From Tetrapyrgos nigripes (taxonomy: Eukaryota > Basidiomycota > Agaricomycetes > Agaricales > Campanellaceae), in NCBI GenBank assembly GCA_013368315.1, contig JAACJM010000019.1, positions 558,001-622,000 on the forward strand: DNA of 64,000 bases. Direction: 5' to 3'. Shown here piece after piece: positions 32,181-43,136 of the stretch. Under the pieces are notes generated by a model. The model worked only from the letters and a program-made list of their open reading frames with translations, was not told where the DNA came from and did not search any database. The position numbers were made by a program, and so were the translations under genes. The stretch's first letter is position 1, and each line of letters starts with the position of its first letter.

Positions 32181-32785
32181 CACAACACTAGGGCTGGGTA
32201 AGAAATGTTTTCGGCCTTGTCAGTAACGTCAGAAATGTCTGGGCTCCTGGTCAGGTAAAATGACTGTTTTTAACAGTTTCTGACAATTAAGTAAGCAATA
32301 TATTACTAGGAATAGACGCGCACCCTCCAAGCACCCTGGGCCTGAGGCCAACCCCGTTCCGTGTTCTTTGTAGATTTCCCACCATACCTCGCTGACCTAA
32401 TCCCCGAAATAGGACTGTTTATGCTGTTCTGGGGAACATTATGATGTGAATGAGTGGACAAGGTCCAAGAAACTCGCAACGTCCCCGCCATCTTCACTCT
32501 GGAACTTGCTAAACTCGTGGTATAGCTTTTAGAGGCCTGTAGAGTCAATCATGGCGGAGGGGATTTGAGAAAATGAGCACAGGACAATCAGAATTTCTTC
32601 ACCTCCGTATGGTTAGTGACTTCTACGACCCTACCAGACGCCACATAGGCCAGCATAGGCCAGCATAGGCCTCAGAGTTTATGACAATTTCTGACATTCA
32701 GAAATGTTAATAACGTGTTATAATAACATGTCAGAAATACAGGTGTTATTTACTTTTGAATTTCTTACCCAGCCCTACACAACAC
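32181..32785. mobile_element. hAT-superfamily non-autonomous transposon with 8-bp target duplication
   Basis: The element itself is 32189-32777 (589 bp). Its terminal inverted repeat is TAGGGCTGGGTAAGAAAT, present as the exact complement at the right end. The flanks are a perfect direct CACAACAC at 32181-32188 and 32778-32785. An 8-bp duplication with TAGGG-like ends is characteristic of hAT elements. The subterminal regions carry several TCAGAAAT/ATTTCTGA words (about 32229, 32277, 32688, 32696 and 32731), as expected for transposase-binding sites. The middle has an 11-bp CAGCATAGGCC tandem near 32643-32672. No transposase coding sequence fits, so it needs a transposase from elsewhere. Confidence 0.88.
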
Positions 32786-32980
32786 ACACTTTCGAATCCT
32801 AAGCGATGGTTCTCCGATCGGATGAGACGGGATGCATCCTTAAAAGGAAGTGATTTGCATTTCGGAGTGAATCGATTGGCGTTCAAACTTCACGTACATA
32901 TACATAACCCTGTGCTAACTAATTAATAGTAAGAAGAGCGGACGCAGGGCCACGCAAGCGGCCGCGCTATCAACCGAACA

Positions 32981-34564
32981 TCAAAGTATTTCGATGGCTT
33001 GATCCTGAACGAGGTTGCTACGCTCCTGTTCCGAGAACCCAAACTCTCGGAGAATCTCAATAGTGTGTTTTCCTGGCCGCAAATAATAATCGCCCCCGAA
33101 TGATGGCGTATTGAAATCCGTGCCATTGAAGGCCACTCGAGGGTGTACATCTGGAAACGGAGAACCGTTGCCTCCCTCATCGCCAGCCAAATCTCTAGCT
33201 TCTTCTGGTGTCAAGACGGGCATCACACAAGTATCGGTTCCTGTTGGGAATAAAACGATACGGATTAGCCCCTAAGCGTCAAACAAAACAGTCTGGGGGC
33301 GGTATGATAGCGAAAGCATCACTTGATTTTGATTTACATACCGTCGAACAGCTTTGCCCAGTCATTTCGAGTTCTGGTCATGAAACCTTCTTCAAGGTAT
33401 TGCCGCAACTTGGGCCATTCCTGCCTGTTTTGTCGAGTTGCGGGGGTTGGAGTCCATCCAAAGGTGCTTTGGAAGCCTTCCGGGACCGATTCGATAAATT
33501 TGTCGATGAAAAGCTTGAAAAACTTTGGTTCGTTGCATCCGACTGACATCCATTGTCCGTCTTTGCAAGGGTAGACATTATAAAAGGGAGCTCCGCCGTC
33601 TAGGATGTTCGTTCCTCTTGGACCCGAATACCGGTCTCCGGCTGGGTTGAAATAGTGCAATAGAGGTGAGGAGGAGAGATATCTCAGACCTGATACCTTT
33701 CATGGAAGTAAGCTATCATTTATCAGGGTACTTAATTTGAAGGTGAGATACCATATCTGTATTCACGACTTGCCCTCGCCCACTTTGAGAACGCTCTAAG
33801 AGGGCCAATATGATACCGAGTGCACAGGGAATTCCACCTCCAGCAAAATCTGCTAGAAGGTTGAGAGGAAAAATGGGTCTATCTGGAGGACCTGGGAGCA
33901 TCTTCTGACCTGTGTCAGTTGATATGCCATTCTTGATCAAGAAACTGAGACTTGACCGAAAAGACACCACTCTGGGCCAGGTAGTTAATGTCATGACCTA
34001 TGTGGCAATTTTAATTATTTGGAAACCTTTGTATGAAACCCTGGTGTACCAGCTAGGTCCTTGTATTTCCCTGGAGCAAGGTATTTGTCAATGAGAGAAT
34101 GTTACAGCCAATTATAGTCACCTTCACGAGGAAACCTGACACGGGTTATCAGTATTCTATCATATCAGTTCAAAAAGGAAACATGCACTACCCGGTGATC
34201 CTTGCGTAAACGAGTTTCTCATTCGGTCCGTTGAGAAACACGTTAGGGCCTAGGCCTAGTCTCTCGAGAACTCCAGGACGAAAGGGATCGATCAGAACGT
34301 CAGACTGGGAGATAATCCGCCTTAGTGCATCACGCCCGCTAGGAATCTTGAGGTTAATAGCCAAAGAGCGCTTTCCGCGCCAAAGAACATCGATAGAAGA
34401 GGAGGAGGGCCTGTCTACGCGGATAACTGAAGCACCGTGATCCGCCAAAAGAAGACCTGCGAAAGGCCCTGGTGCTAAACCTGCAAACTGAGACATGTTG
34501 GAAATACACATCTGTGCCAAAAAGATAAGCTCACTTCGACGACTTTGAAGCCTCGGAGAGCCAT
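32981..34564 (-). CDS. AMACR: Alpha-methylacyl-CoA racemase A (family III CoA transferase fold), no PTS1
   Basis: Interconverts (2R)- and (2S)-methylacyl-CoA so that branched chains can enter beta-oxidation. The start [10 protein letters not shown] is followed after an intron by [20 protein letters not shown] and [20 protein letters not shown]. Spliced exons then give [20 protein letters not shown], containing the catalytic His of GHDINY, and [15 protein letters not shown] [10 protein letters not shown] with the catalytic Asp. [11 protein letters not shown] and [18 protein letters not shown] follow. It ends [10 protein letters not shown], with no peroxisomal tripeptide. The close match to AMACR rather than to formyl-CoA transferases is clear at these motifs. 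A second copy lies 3.4 kb away; the Zn2Cys6 gene between them starts divergently 376 bp upstream. Confidence 0.9.
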
Positions 34565-34940
34565 AAAGATGGTGATTGGAGAAAATGAAGTACTAGTGTA
34601 TTCTGGGGCCATGGGAACATAAATGAACTTTGAATGACGCGGGTCAAAAAAAGCCGTGGGAAAATTCTTACCGCGGCAACTGTCATCGTACCGCCGGGAA
34701 GTGTCGATTTACATATGTGGGAAAAAATTATAGACTACTCCTTCATCTATCCTGCTCTGTCTTGCTCTCCTTCAAAACGTCGTAAGATATCACTGCACCG
34801 CCACTGGAACGCAATAGGCGCGTAGCCTATACGCCTCCATCACTTCTCGCCAGATACCATATCCTTCTATCAGCCCTACCCTATTTACCTTAATCCACAG
34901 CGACCGCGACAACGAGCACAGGCGACGTCTAGTCCAGCAG
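34565..34940. promoter_or_regulatory. Divergent promoter of racemase A and the Zn2Cys6 gene
   Basis: 376 bp between two start codons. It contains the palindrome CCGCGG at 34671-34676 and a CCGCCGG about 20 bp further. CGG triplets in inverted or everted order are the usual half-sites of Zn2Cys6 proteins, so self-control by the adjacent factor is possible. This is speculation from motif and position. Confidence 0.35.
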
Positions 34941-37781
34941 ATGGAAGCGGAAAAGGCATCTTCAAAGCGACGTGGAAAGCGTTTAAGCAAAGCATGCGAC
35001 CCCTGCCACAAAAGCGTTGAGTTTCGACGTCCCGGATGAGCCTCGCACTTTTGTTGACGTCTTTCTTCTCCAGAAACGAAGATGCGACGGAACTTCGCCT
35101 TGCAGTAACTGCTACTTTGCCTCAAAGCCCTGTACCTATACCGACTCCAATGGGCGGCCTGTACCTGCTCCAAGAACAACCAATAATCCAGGCCAACCTT
35201 CTTCCTATGCTTCCCCGAATAACCCCGCTTCTTCCTTCACATTATCCCAGGAGGCTCATGCACCTCCGCGGAAACGACGACGTCAAGACGAACCCTCTCA
35301 ACCCCTTGCCTTCTCAATGGAGCCAGCACTGACTCGCGAACTTACAAACTGTCAGTCGACCTCTATTTGCCTGGGTCGCGTTTTGATCATATTCTTCAGT
35401 ATTTTTAACGCATGACCATCCTGCACTTTCCATCATTCACAAGCCATCATTCACCAATGCTCTCTCTCTCAATCAAGTTCCCCTTCATCTGCTCTATGTG
35501 CGCGTTTTTTTTGCTCGCATTCTTTTTATGTTCGTCTCTCATTGTAATCCAGGCTATGTGTGCAATGGCAGCTCGCCATTCCAAGCAGCCGTCACTCTCC
35601 GGCGGCCGTTTTTCGGGCCAGCCTTTTGCAGATGAAGCTATCCGTTTGATGTTTGATGATGGAATTGGAGGTTGGTCGTCCAGTACTGGACAACATTTTG
35701 GCTATGCTCACTCATATGAAACAGAAGGCACACTAATCGTCCCCCCCACGTATCAGACGGCCCAAGCCCTTTGCATTCTCGTGATCCATGAAATCTTGGG
35801 AACAAAACAGAAACCACGCGGGAAAAAGGAAACTCCTCATCACTACTTTCCCTCTCTGCCCGTGCCTGGTGCCCACACATCAGAACTACCCTCCTTCTCT
35901 AGACAGGAAAGATTCAGGAGTAAGTAGGCATCTTAATTACCCGGTTCCGCACTCAATTTGTTTTCATAGCTTTGACGCTTCAACTACTGCAGAGGCTTAG
36001 CGTCCACGCGCCTGAACATCCGCTTCTCACACCTGTCCCCTCGCCACATTACATAGAACTTAACATCGAACGGGAATGCATACGGTACGTACCGCTTCTT
36101 TTCCTTGGACCTTCCCTTTACTGAGTCTCTTCAGACGCGTATTCTGGGTAATGTATGTGGTTGACTGCATGCGTGGAATGTATTACAAATGGGAGGGAAA
36201 TATGCTTGGAGGAAGTGGTCGTGGTTACTCTGGACTAAGCTCACCTTCCCTAGTATATCCAACAATTCACTCACAGCCTCAGCCGGCGGTATCCTTATCA
36301 GGAGCCTCAGGATCCGCAGTAGCTTCGACATCAAGGCAGCCGTTGTCAAATCCATACCCGGTCCCTCTACCTTCTCCTGTACTACCTCCTGGGTCGTCTG
36401 ACTGGAATATGAGCCTGCTGATGGCCAATGGGGGTATCATGGGTTTCAGCGAGTCAGATCTGAGGTTAAGGCTTCCCGCAGATGAAACGAGCTTTGAGAT
36501 GGGAGTTGTCCATGAAATGTTACCTGGTTTGTGGCTCACAATCCTGCCTAATCATTGAATTAACCCGACTCTGCAGAATACCTTCACTTGGCGCCCACAA
36601 GAGCTCAATCACCGTCTGAGCTGGCTCACATGATCCGCGTGCTCACCATCTACTCCAAGGTCGAATGGACGTTGGATTATGTGGCCGATCCTTTGCCACA
36701 CATTCGTGCCGATGCCCGTTACATGCTCAGTGAATGTGAGAAGCTCTTGCATGCATGGGCAGAGTCCCTGCCTCAAGAACTCCGTTTCACAGACCAAAAT
36801 CTGAATGTTCAGCGCAGCATGCTAGAAACGTCGAGTAACACAGGAGCATGGTGTTTTGCGTTGACGCACGCACTGCATGCAAGTTGTGTGTTAGCGTTGG
36901 GAGTGTACAATCGTTTCCTGGAGGTAGAGAGTGGAAAGGATAACGGACCAGGGAGTGATGTGGCAATGGCTGAGGTGAAAGATGTACAGTGGGCATCGGA
37001 GGTCTTTGACTCCATCTTGGACATGTTGGGCGAGAGGGCAAGGAATAGTATTCTCCGTAAGTGATTGGTCCCTCTTTGTAGCATTTCCACTTGCTTAATG
37101 GTTGTCCTAGTCGGAGCCGTTGTGTGGCCAATAATCCGATACACTCAACGTGAGGATAAAAAGGTTGAACAATTGCTCAGAGATTTCGAGGATTTCACTG
37201 GAGTGAGATTGGATCAAGTCGCCGGTGCCAAGTGGACGCCTGGAAGCCCAAAGCTAACGGAAAAAATTTCCTGGCAGCCTGATCATAAAGTTGAGTCTGC
37301 GGCGTCCAATGCAGACCCAGCCCCCATTCCAAGGTCAACGCCAGGTCCTGCCTCCATCTCCAACATGCTTGTCAATGGTCACCAAGGCTCTGCATCTCCA
37401 AAACCCTCCAATATGGATCCGATCGGCGAGAGTATCTGCCCCAACGGCGTCACTTCGTTTCGTCGCTCTTCTACGAACATCGATGCCCATAGATCTGAAG
37501 CTTCGAATAATTTCCTTCCTTCACTCAAATCTAGTGGGTTATTAGATTGGAGTAATGATAGCAAGAGCTCGAGCTGGAATCCGCCTAGCGTTTTAAACAT
37601 ACCCAGTGTATCTGGGCAGCCTGTGTATCCACTGAACGACGTGCCTGCTTCAAATGCGGTGCCCACACAGGCCAGGCCCCAGTCGTCACAGGCACAAGCA
37701 ACAGCACAACAACCGAGCTCAACGGCAGACGCACCTCAGGCAGGTGGGCGAGTGGGATTATCGTGGATGATGAACGGATGA
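34941..37781 (+). CDS. Zn2Cys6 transcription factor between the two racemase genes
   Basis: ATG at 34941 opens MEAEKASSKRRGKRLSKACD. The zinc cluster is split by an intron: CDPCHKS joined to KRRCDGTSPCSNCYFASKPC, giving the six-cysteine pattern with basic residues after the second Cys. A Pro/Ser linker with PPRKRRRQDEP (a likely nuclear signal) follows. The fungal-specific regulatory domain includes LHLLYAMCAMAARHSKQPSL, PTYQTAQALCILVIHE, RRVFWVMYVVDCMRGMYY and FSESDLRLRLPADETSFEMG, then LTIYSKVEWTLDYVADPLPH. The C-terminus is low complexity and ends GGRVGLSWMMNG. Splicing between 35340 and 36560 is the least certain part. Its nearest neighbours are the racemase genes on both sides, suggesting but not proving local regulation. 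Confidence 0.83.
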
Positions 37782-37914
37782 TGGAGGCTGAACAGCTTTG
37801 ACAGTGTATGTGCCCTGCGTATATAACTTATCCTAAGATTGCGATTGAGCCATCCCGAGGACAGCTCAGATAATTTTACATACAGAAAGTGTACATATTA
37901 TACGTAGATTATCC

Positions 37915-39366
37915 CTACAACTTTGCAATGGCACCGTCCTGAAGTAGTATTTTACATTCTCTTTCCCCGAGTCCATATTCTTGAAGTATTTCCTTAGTAT
38001 GTTTCCCTGACTGAAGGGTAGTCTGAGATGTATCGATTCTGTCCGAGCCGGAGATAGTTGGATGGGGTACAGGGATATTGGAGCCCAATAAAGCACTGGC
38101 TTCGTTGGGCTTGAGGACCGGTACTACGCAGGCGTCAGTTTCTGAAGGAAACACGTTAGTAGTGAAACAACGAAGAGAAAGGCATTACTGAGATTACCAT
38201 GGAATATCTTCCCCCATTCGTCTCTTGACTTTGTCAAAAACCCTTTTTCAATGTATTGTCTGAGTTTTGGCCATTCATCCAGAACAAATTGCGTCTCTGG
38301 CGTTGGTATCCATCCAAATGCACTCTTGAACTCTGCTGAGAGTGACTTGTTGAAGAGTTCGACGAAATTTTTGAAGAACTGAGGTTCAAGACAACCGATC
38401 GATACGTGACCGCCGTCTTTGCAAGGATAGACATTATAAAAAGGTGATCCTCCATCTAGAAGATTGTGACCTCGTTCCTGACCGAACGAGCGTGGTGGAT
38501 CGCGTTGGACGTCTATGAGTGGGAAAGACGAGACGTATCTCGCGCCAGAGACCTGAAAAAGAATATCATAATATGAAGATTGGTTCAGAATGATTCCTTA
38601 CCATATCGGCGTCAACGATTTGACCCTTGTTAGTGCGACCACGATCTAACAATGCTAGAATGATGCCAAGAGCACACGACATTCCTCCACCAGCAAAGTC
38701 GGCCAACAAGTTGATAGGGAAACCTGGTCTGTCTGACGTTCCAGGAAGCATCTATGGAAATGTGAACATATCGTAAATGAGTTTGGCGGCATACTTACGG
38801 AGAGGATACCGCTGAGAGCGAGGTAGTTGATGTCATGACCAGCCATGGACTTTTGCGGGCCTACATTCTCAGTCTAGCGAGGGAAAGACATTCAAGTTGC
38901 AGTGTACACACCGGTTCGAGGAAACCTGAAATATGGGTGAGCACTGGACAAGCAGAAAGTGCAGTGAAGGTCTGTACCCAATCATGCGTGCATAAATGAG
39001 CTTCTCGTTCAATCCTTTTTGGCCATTTCCACCAAGGAATACTTCTGGACCCAAACCCAATCTTTCCATGACGCCAGGCCTGAATGGGTCAACGAGTACA
39101 TCGGCAGAAGATATCATCTTCTTTAGGATTTGCAGTCCGCTTGGGACTTTCGGGTTGATGGCCAAGGAGCGTTTGTTGCGACAGAGAAGGTCATTACTTG
39201 AACTCGAAGGCTTATCAATACGTATGACAGACGCTCCGTTGTCCGCAAGTATGAGACCTGCGAATGGGCCTGGGGCTAGGCCAGCAAACTGGCGGGCTAG
39301 TTAATGCTGAGCATTGCAAACCAGACGAGTAAGTACCTCGATAACTTTGACACCTGTAAGAGCCAT
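37915..39366 (-). CDS. AMACR: Alpha-methylacyl-CoA racemase B, C-terminal AKL
   Basis: A paralogue of racemase A with the same exon layout. The start [10 protein letters not shown] is followed by [40 protein letters not shown] and [20 protein letters not shown]. The active-site segments are [20 protein letters not shown] (His) and [20 protein letters not shown] (Asp). [20 protein letters not shown] and DEWGKIFHG follow. The end [13 protein letters not shown] gives a good PTS1, unlike copy A. The stop (TAG, 37915-37917) is 133 bp from the convergent stop of the zinc cluster gene. The upstream side faces the tetraspanin gene across 171 bp. Confidence 0.91.
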
Positions 39367-39537
39367 TGGGTAGAGTTGAAACTTGAAAAGATCTAAATAC
39401 CCCACATTTAAGTATTGAGAATTGCCGGTTTACGCGTTTACGATTTACCGAACCGGACATTCGATTTCGTCATTGGTTCGCGTCCAGGTGACTTCCTTGT
39501 GACCTACTGTCAGCGACAAACTTTCCGACGTTACAGC
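39367..39537. promoter_or_regulatory. Divergent promoter of racemase B and tetraspanin
   Basis: A 171-bp region containing the inverted hexamers CCGGTT (39425-39430) and AACCGG (39451-39456) 20 bp apart, flanked by CGTTTACG-like words. An in-frame ATG at 39415 could lengthen the tetraspanin by 41 residues, but this would occupy nearly the whole promoter, so the start at 39538 is preferred. Confidence 0.35.
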
Positions 39538-40738
39538 ATGAGGCGTCGGTCTGGAAACTTCAACGCTCGTTCCGAGAACTACTCTGTACGCCTAGTCCCG
39601 CGAGAAGAACAGTCTGAACGTCTGGACATTCCCGCCCATTCTGAAGATCTAGGCTACACTCCCGACGATGCCGGACACGCAAGTCCTCCCTGCATGTCCC
39701 GCTCAAGCACTCTCGATTCCGGAAACACCCTCGTTTCGTCCAGTGTTCCTGACAAAGTATTGCACTGGAGCAAGTTCCCGAAGCCATGCAATCTGAAGCG
39801 TCCTAGCATCTCACAGAAGCACGTCACCGGGATTGGGATGGCCAGGGCAGCAGCAAATGCCATGCAAGAGGGTCGTGGTCTTGGGTTTAATGGAGCCGGG
39901 AAGTGGACAGGATCCAAGTGGTGCTTGGTTTTTTCCGTGATATCAGTTTTTGTCTATGGGACTGTCGCTCTCGTCCTCGCTGTTTTGACATGGTTCAGAG
40001 GTCAATTTTTGGTTATCTCTCTTCGCTGCGCAAGTTTGCTGATGTTTCGCTCCAGCATGGGATCATGCCGATGTTATCCTCGTTGTGGACTTTGATATCA
40101 TAGTCCTCCTCACCCTTTCTGCTGTACTTCTCCTGTTCACGTCTCTTTTTGGACTCACCGGAACACTTTTGAACTCCCGACCCATACTCGCAATCTACAC
40201 CCTGTTGCTATGGCCTTCATTGATATCTATGCTCGCCGTAGGGTACATTTCATTCAAGCGCTACGATTTCAGACTCGACAAAAAGCTAAATCTTTACTGG
40301 AGCGAATACTTCACACCCCTCGGCCGACTCATGATCCAGAACTCTTTGCGTTGCTGCGGTTATTACAACCCTCTTCATTCGGCGACTCTGAGCAGCAAGT
40401 GTTACCCGCGTACAAGACTCCCCGGCTGTAAAGGGAAGCTGTTCCGGTTCGAAAAGGACAATCTCGGAAGGATTTGGGCAGCCACTTTTTCTGTCGTTCC
40501 GCTTCATCTTCTTGTGATGATTGTAGCCTTGCTGTGCTCCAATCATGTTTCAAGAACGTTTGGCAAGGGCTTGATGCCGAGAGCGTACAGACTCAACCAG
40601 ATTGATCTACATCAGGATGCAGAGAAGATTGAGAATGAGCTCAGGAAGGCAGGAGTGAATAAAGTGAGGCGACCAGAGTGGACCAGGGCTTCGTCGAGTG
40701 CTACTTTGAAGGAGGATAGAATGCCACTGTTGAAATGA
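39538..40738 (+). CDS. Fungal tetraspanin (Tsp-like)
   Basis: A four-helix membrane organiser. The start MRRRSGNFNARSENYSVRLV leads a long cytosolic N-terminus of about 140 residues. Helix 1 is WCLVFSVISVFVYGTVALVL; after one intron (about 40001-40057) helix 2 is IIVLLTLSAVLLLFTSLFGL and helix 3 ILAIYTLLLWPSLISMLAVG. The large outer loop has the tetraspanin CCG motif (LRCCGYYNP) and partner cysteines SSKCYPRTRLPGCKG. Helix 4 is VVPLHLLVMIVALLCSNHV. The tail is basic. The exact subfamily (Pls1, Tsp2 or Tsp3) is not assigned; the layout resembles basidiomycete Tsp2. Confidence 0.8.
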
Positions 40739-41025
40739 TTAGGATGCAGCGGGCCTTCAAACTAGATTTCTTCGTTTGAGTCTCAGCACTCCATAATAAA
40801 CTTTTTCCAAGCAGATATTCCCCATGAAGGATGCGTACGTCATCACAATTTGCTTGTCTTTCGATTCTTGTTTCGAAAAGTCTTATGACCCCGTCGCGTC
40901 TGCATGCTCAGCCTCTAAGGCCCTTATGACGGGACGAACGTGACAGATGAAGTCGGTCCGGTTTATGTTGTTGAAGGATATATAAACCGCTCCTAATTTT
41001 TGAGGTGAGTTCTCGAGTTACGATC
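40739..41025. promoter_or_regulatory. Promoter of the GH79 gene, TATA box at 40979-40986
   Basis: The spacer of 287 bp ends with TATATAAA at 40979-40986, 40 bp before the ATG. A TATA box this close suggests that transcription starts very near the start codon, or that the ATG is the first one used. No other site was recognised. Confidence 0.5.
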
Positions 41026-43136
41026 ATGCTCTCCAAGTCGGCTGTCTTTCGTCTTTTGTTTCTCGATGCTTTTGCTGCTCTTTCGTCCGCTGCATTGACT
41101 AGCTTGACCCTTCCAGGACCTGCTACGCTTCCAGCCGATGCCTCGCCCCCTCTGCATCCTTCGCTGGCGAGTTTCAGTATCGAAACAGCATTTTTTATCG
41201 ACTATACTGGCAATATATCATCACCAAATATTCTGACCAAGAATCTCCTCGAGAATCTGAAGAACAGGACTGGGGTGCCAGCAGAAATTCGCATTGGAGG
41301 TATGACTCGACCATTTTGTATATATCTTTTGCTCATAGAACCTCAGGTATTACTGCTGATTCTACGTACTGGGACGCGTCTTTGGACACCCCGATATTCA
41401 ATTTCATTGATGACACTGGGGCACTACAGAATACCACGATTGGCCCACAGTTCTGGGACGTAGTAAGGGAGCTACTGCCTGAAGGGACCAAAATCACTGT
41501 CAACTTGGTAGGCTATGTTCTCCCTCATCCTGGGCAAATTAATCATGCTTCATTTGATAGAATCTACAAGACCTCAACTTTACTGGTGCGTTGGAGGTTG
41601 CGAGGTCCGCAGTGGAAGGATTGCCAGCTGGACAGTTAGTGGCACTCGAAATAGGAAATGAGCCAGGTGAGCTGCTTGAGTCCCTTTGCAGGACTCTTCT
41701 CAAGATTATCCAGATCACTACCTTTCATTCACTCCACAGAATTATACTGGGATATGGAGGCCCTGGTCTGTAAACGTGTCGGACGCCTTGAACCTGCCAA
41801 AGCCCTTCTTTCAGCTTGGAGCAACTGCAGAAGACCCTCTATTTCCGTTCAATACCCCAACTGCAAATAGACAACTCGACTGCGTGAGCGCGTTGGCTGC
41901 AGGTGCAAATGATGATGGAACAGTGAAGTATTGTTCCGAGCATACGTATCAATATTCGGTGCGTATGACGGATGACTAGTTGGAGACTTGGAATGACCTT
42001 GTATTACGGTAGGTTTGTGACCCGGCGAGGGCTGCAGTGGCTACTCTTCGTAATCTGGTAAACCACACTAGAGTTGCCCAGTGAGTCTTGTCGTTGTTCG
42101 GCTTTCCGAGCCAAGCGAACTGACCTGCTGCCGGCGCTAGATATCTCGACCTTTGGCAGCCACGCGTAAAGTCAGTCAGAGAGCAGCTCGGTCCTGACAG
42201 TTTTGTTATCGGTTCGTTTCTACAGTTGCCTATGTGGTCTGTCTGTTCTTGACAAAAATACAGGTGAATACAACTCAGTCTCCTGCTCCGGGAAAGATGG
42301 AGTCAGCAACACGATGGGACAGGCAAGGCTATAGGATGTCTTCCTATACTATACGTCTACTTACAGGAGACTATGATACTAGGCACTCTGGCTCTTAGAT
42401 ACGACGTTCTACGCTGCCTCGAACAACGTGTCGCGGCTGTACATTCATCAAGGTGGACCGTGAGTGACGTTGGACGCTCTTTGAGTGACATTGACTCACA
42501 CTCACCGAAAAGGTTGGCTTTGCAGAGCTCAACGCAGCTTAATCATGGCGGGCTAAGTCTGTATGATCTTTGGTGGCCGGTCGATAACCAGAATGGTAGG
42601 CCGTTGTAATTCCTTTCGAATGACCGCTGACTCCGTTATTAGGTCCAACCCAAGTCTTTCCACATTACTCCGCTTACCTCTTCGTGACAGAGACTCTTGG
42701 GACCTCAAAAAGTCTACGAATAGCCAATATCTTCCCTGGACGCCAGGAAAACGGTTCTTCAATCACCACAGCTTTGGGGGATGAATCCCAAGGTCAGTTG
42801 GTCGTCTATGGGTTCTGGGATGAGAGTCTCCCGTCTGGGCGCCATACCCCTTCCAAGCTTGCTCTATTAAATCTCGAGGCATACAATTCGACTGAGGGTG
42901 AGAGACCATTGGTGTCTTTCAATATCGGCAATTACCTTCCTTCTTCGGATGCTGTGGTCACCGTTCGTCGACTGCAGGCACCAGGCATTGAAGTAAAAAC
43001 AGCCAATCTGACGACGTGGGCTGGGCAGACTTTTGAGAGTGGGGTAGCCTCTGGGGAACTGAAGGAGGAGAAAATCAGTGGTGGGGTGATTGAAGTCGAA
43101 GCTTCAGGTGCTGTGTTAGTGTCTATATTTGCATGA
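41026..43136 (+). CDS. Secreted GH79 beta-glucuronidase-like glycosidase
   Basis: Hydrolyses beta-glucuronides in plant or fungal polysaccharides outside the cell. The start MLSKSAVFRLLFLDAFAALS is a signal peptide. GH79 pattern: FSIETAFFIDYTGN, AEIRIGG, VALEIGNEP (acid/base Glu, about 41645-41663), DHYLSFTPQNYTGIWRPWS, GEYNSVSCSGKDG (nucleophile Glu, about 42266), LWLLDTTFYAASNNVSRLYI and HQGGP. The C-terminal beta domain reads NHGGLSLYDLWWPVDNQNGP, YLFVTETLG, QGQLVVYGFWDE and ends EASGAVLVSIFA. There are about nine introns; one at 42323-42382 seems to use a GC donor. The start at 41026 fits the signal peptide and TATA box; an upstream in-frame GTG is not used. Confidence 0.87.

Noticed and set aside
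32643..32672. CAGCATAGGCC tandem as a minisatellite
   Set aside because: Fewer than three copies, and it lies inside the hAT element, so it is treated as part of that.
41005..41025. Upstream GTG start for the GH79 gene
   Set aside because: GTG is not a normal start in fungi, and the ATG at 41026 begins a proper signal peptide.
41026..43136. GH79 gene as part of a secondary-metabolite cluster with the nearby zinc cluster factor
   Set aside because: No backbone synthase (polyketide, peptide or terpene) is present in the window.
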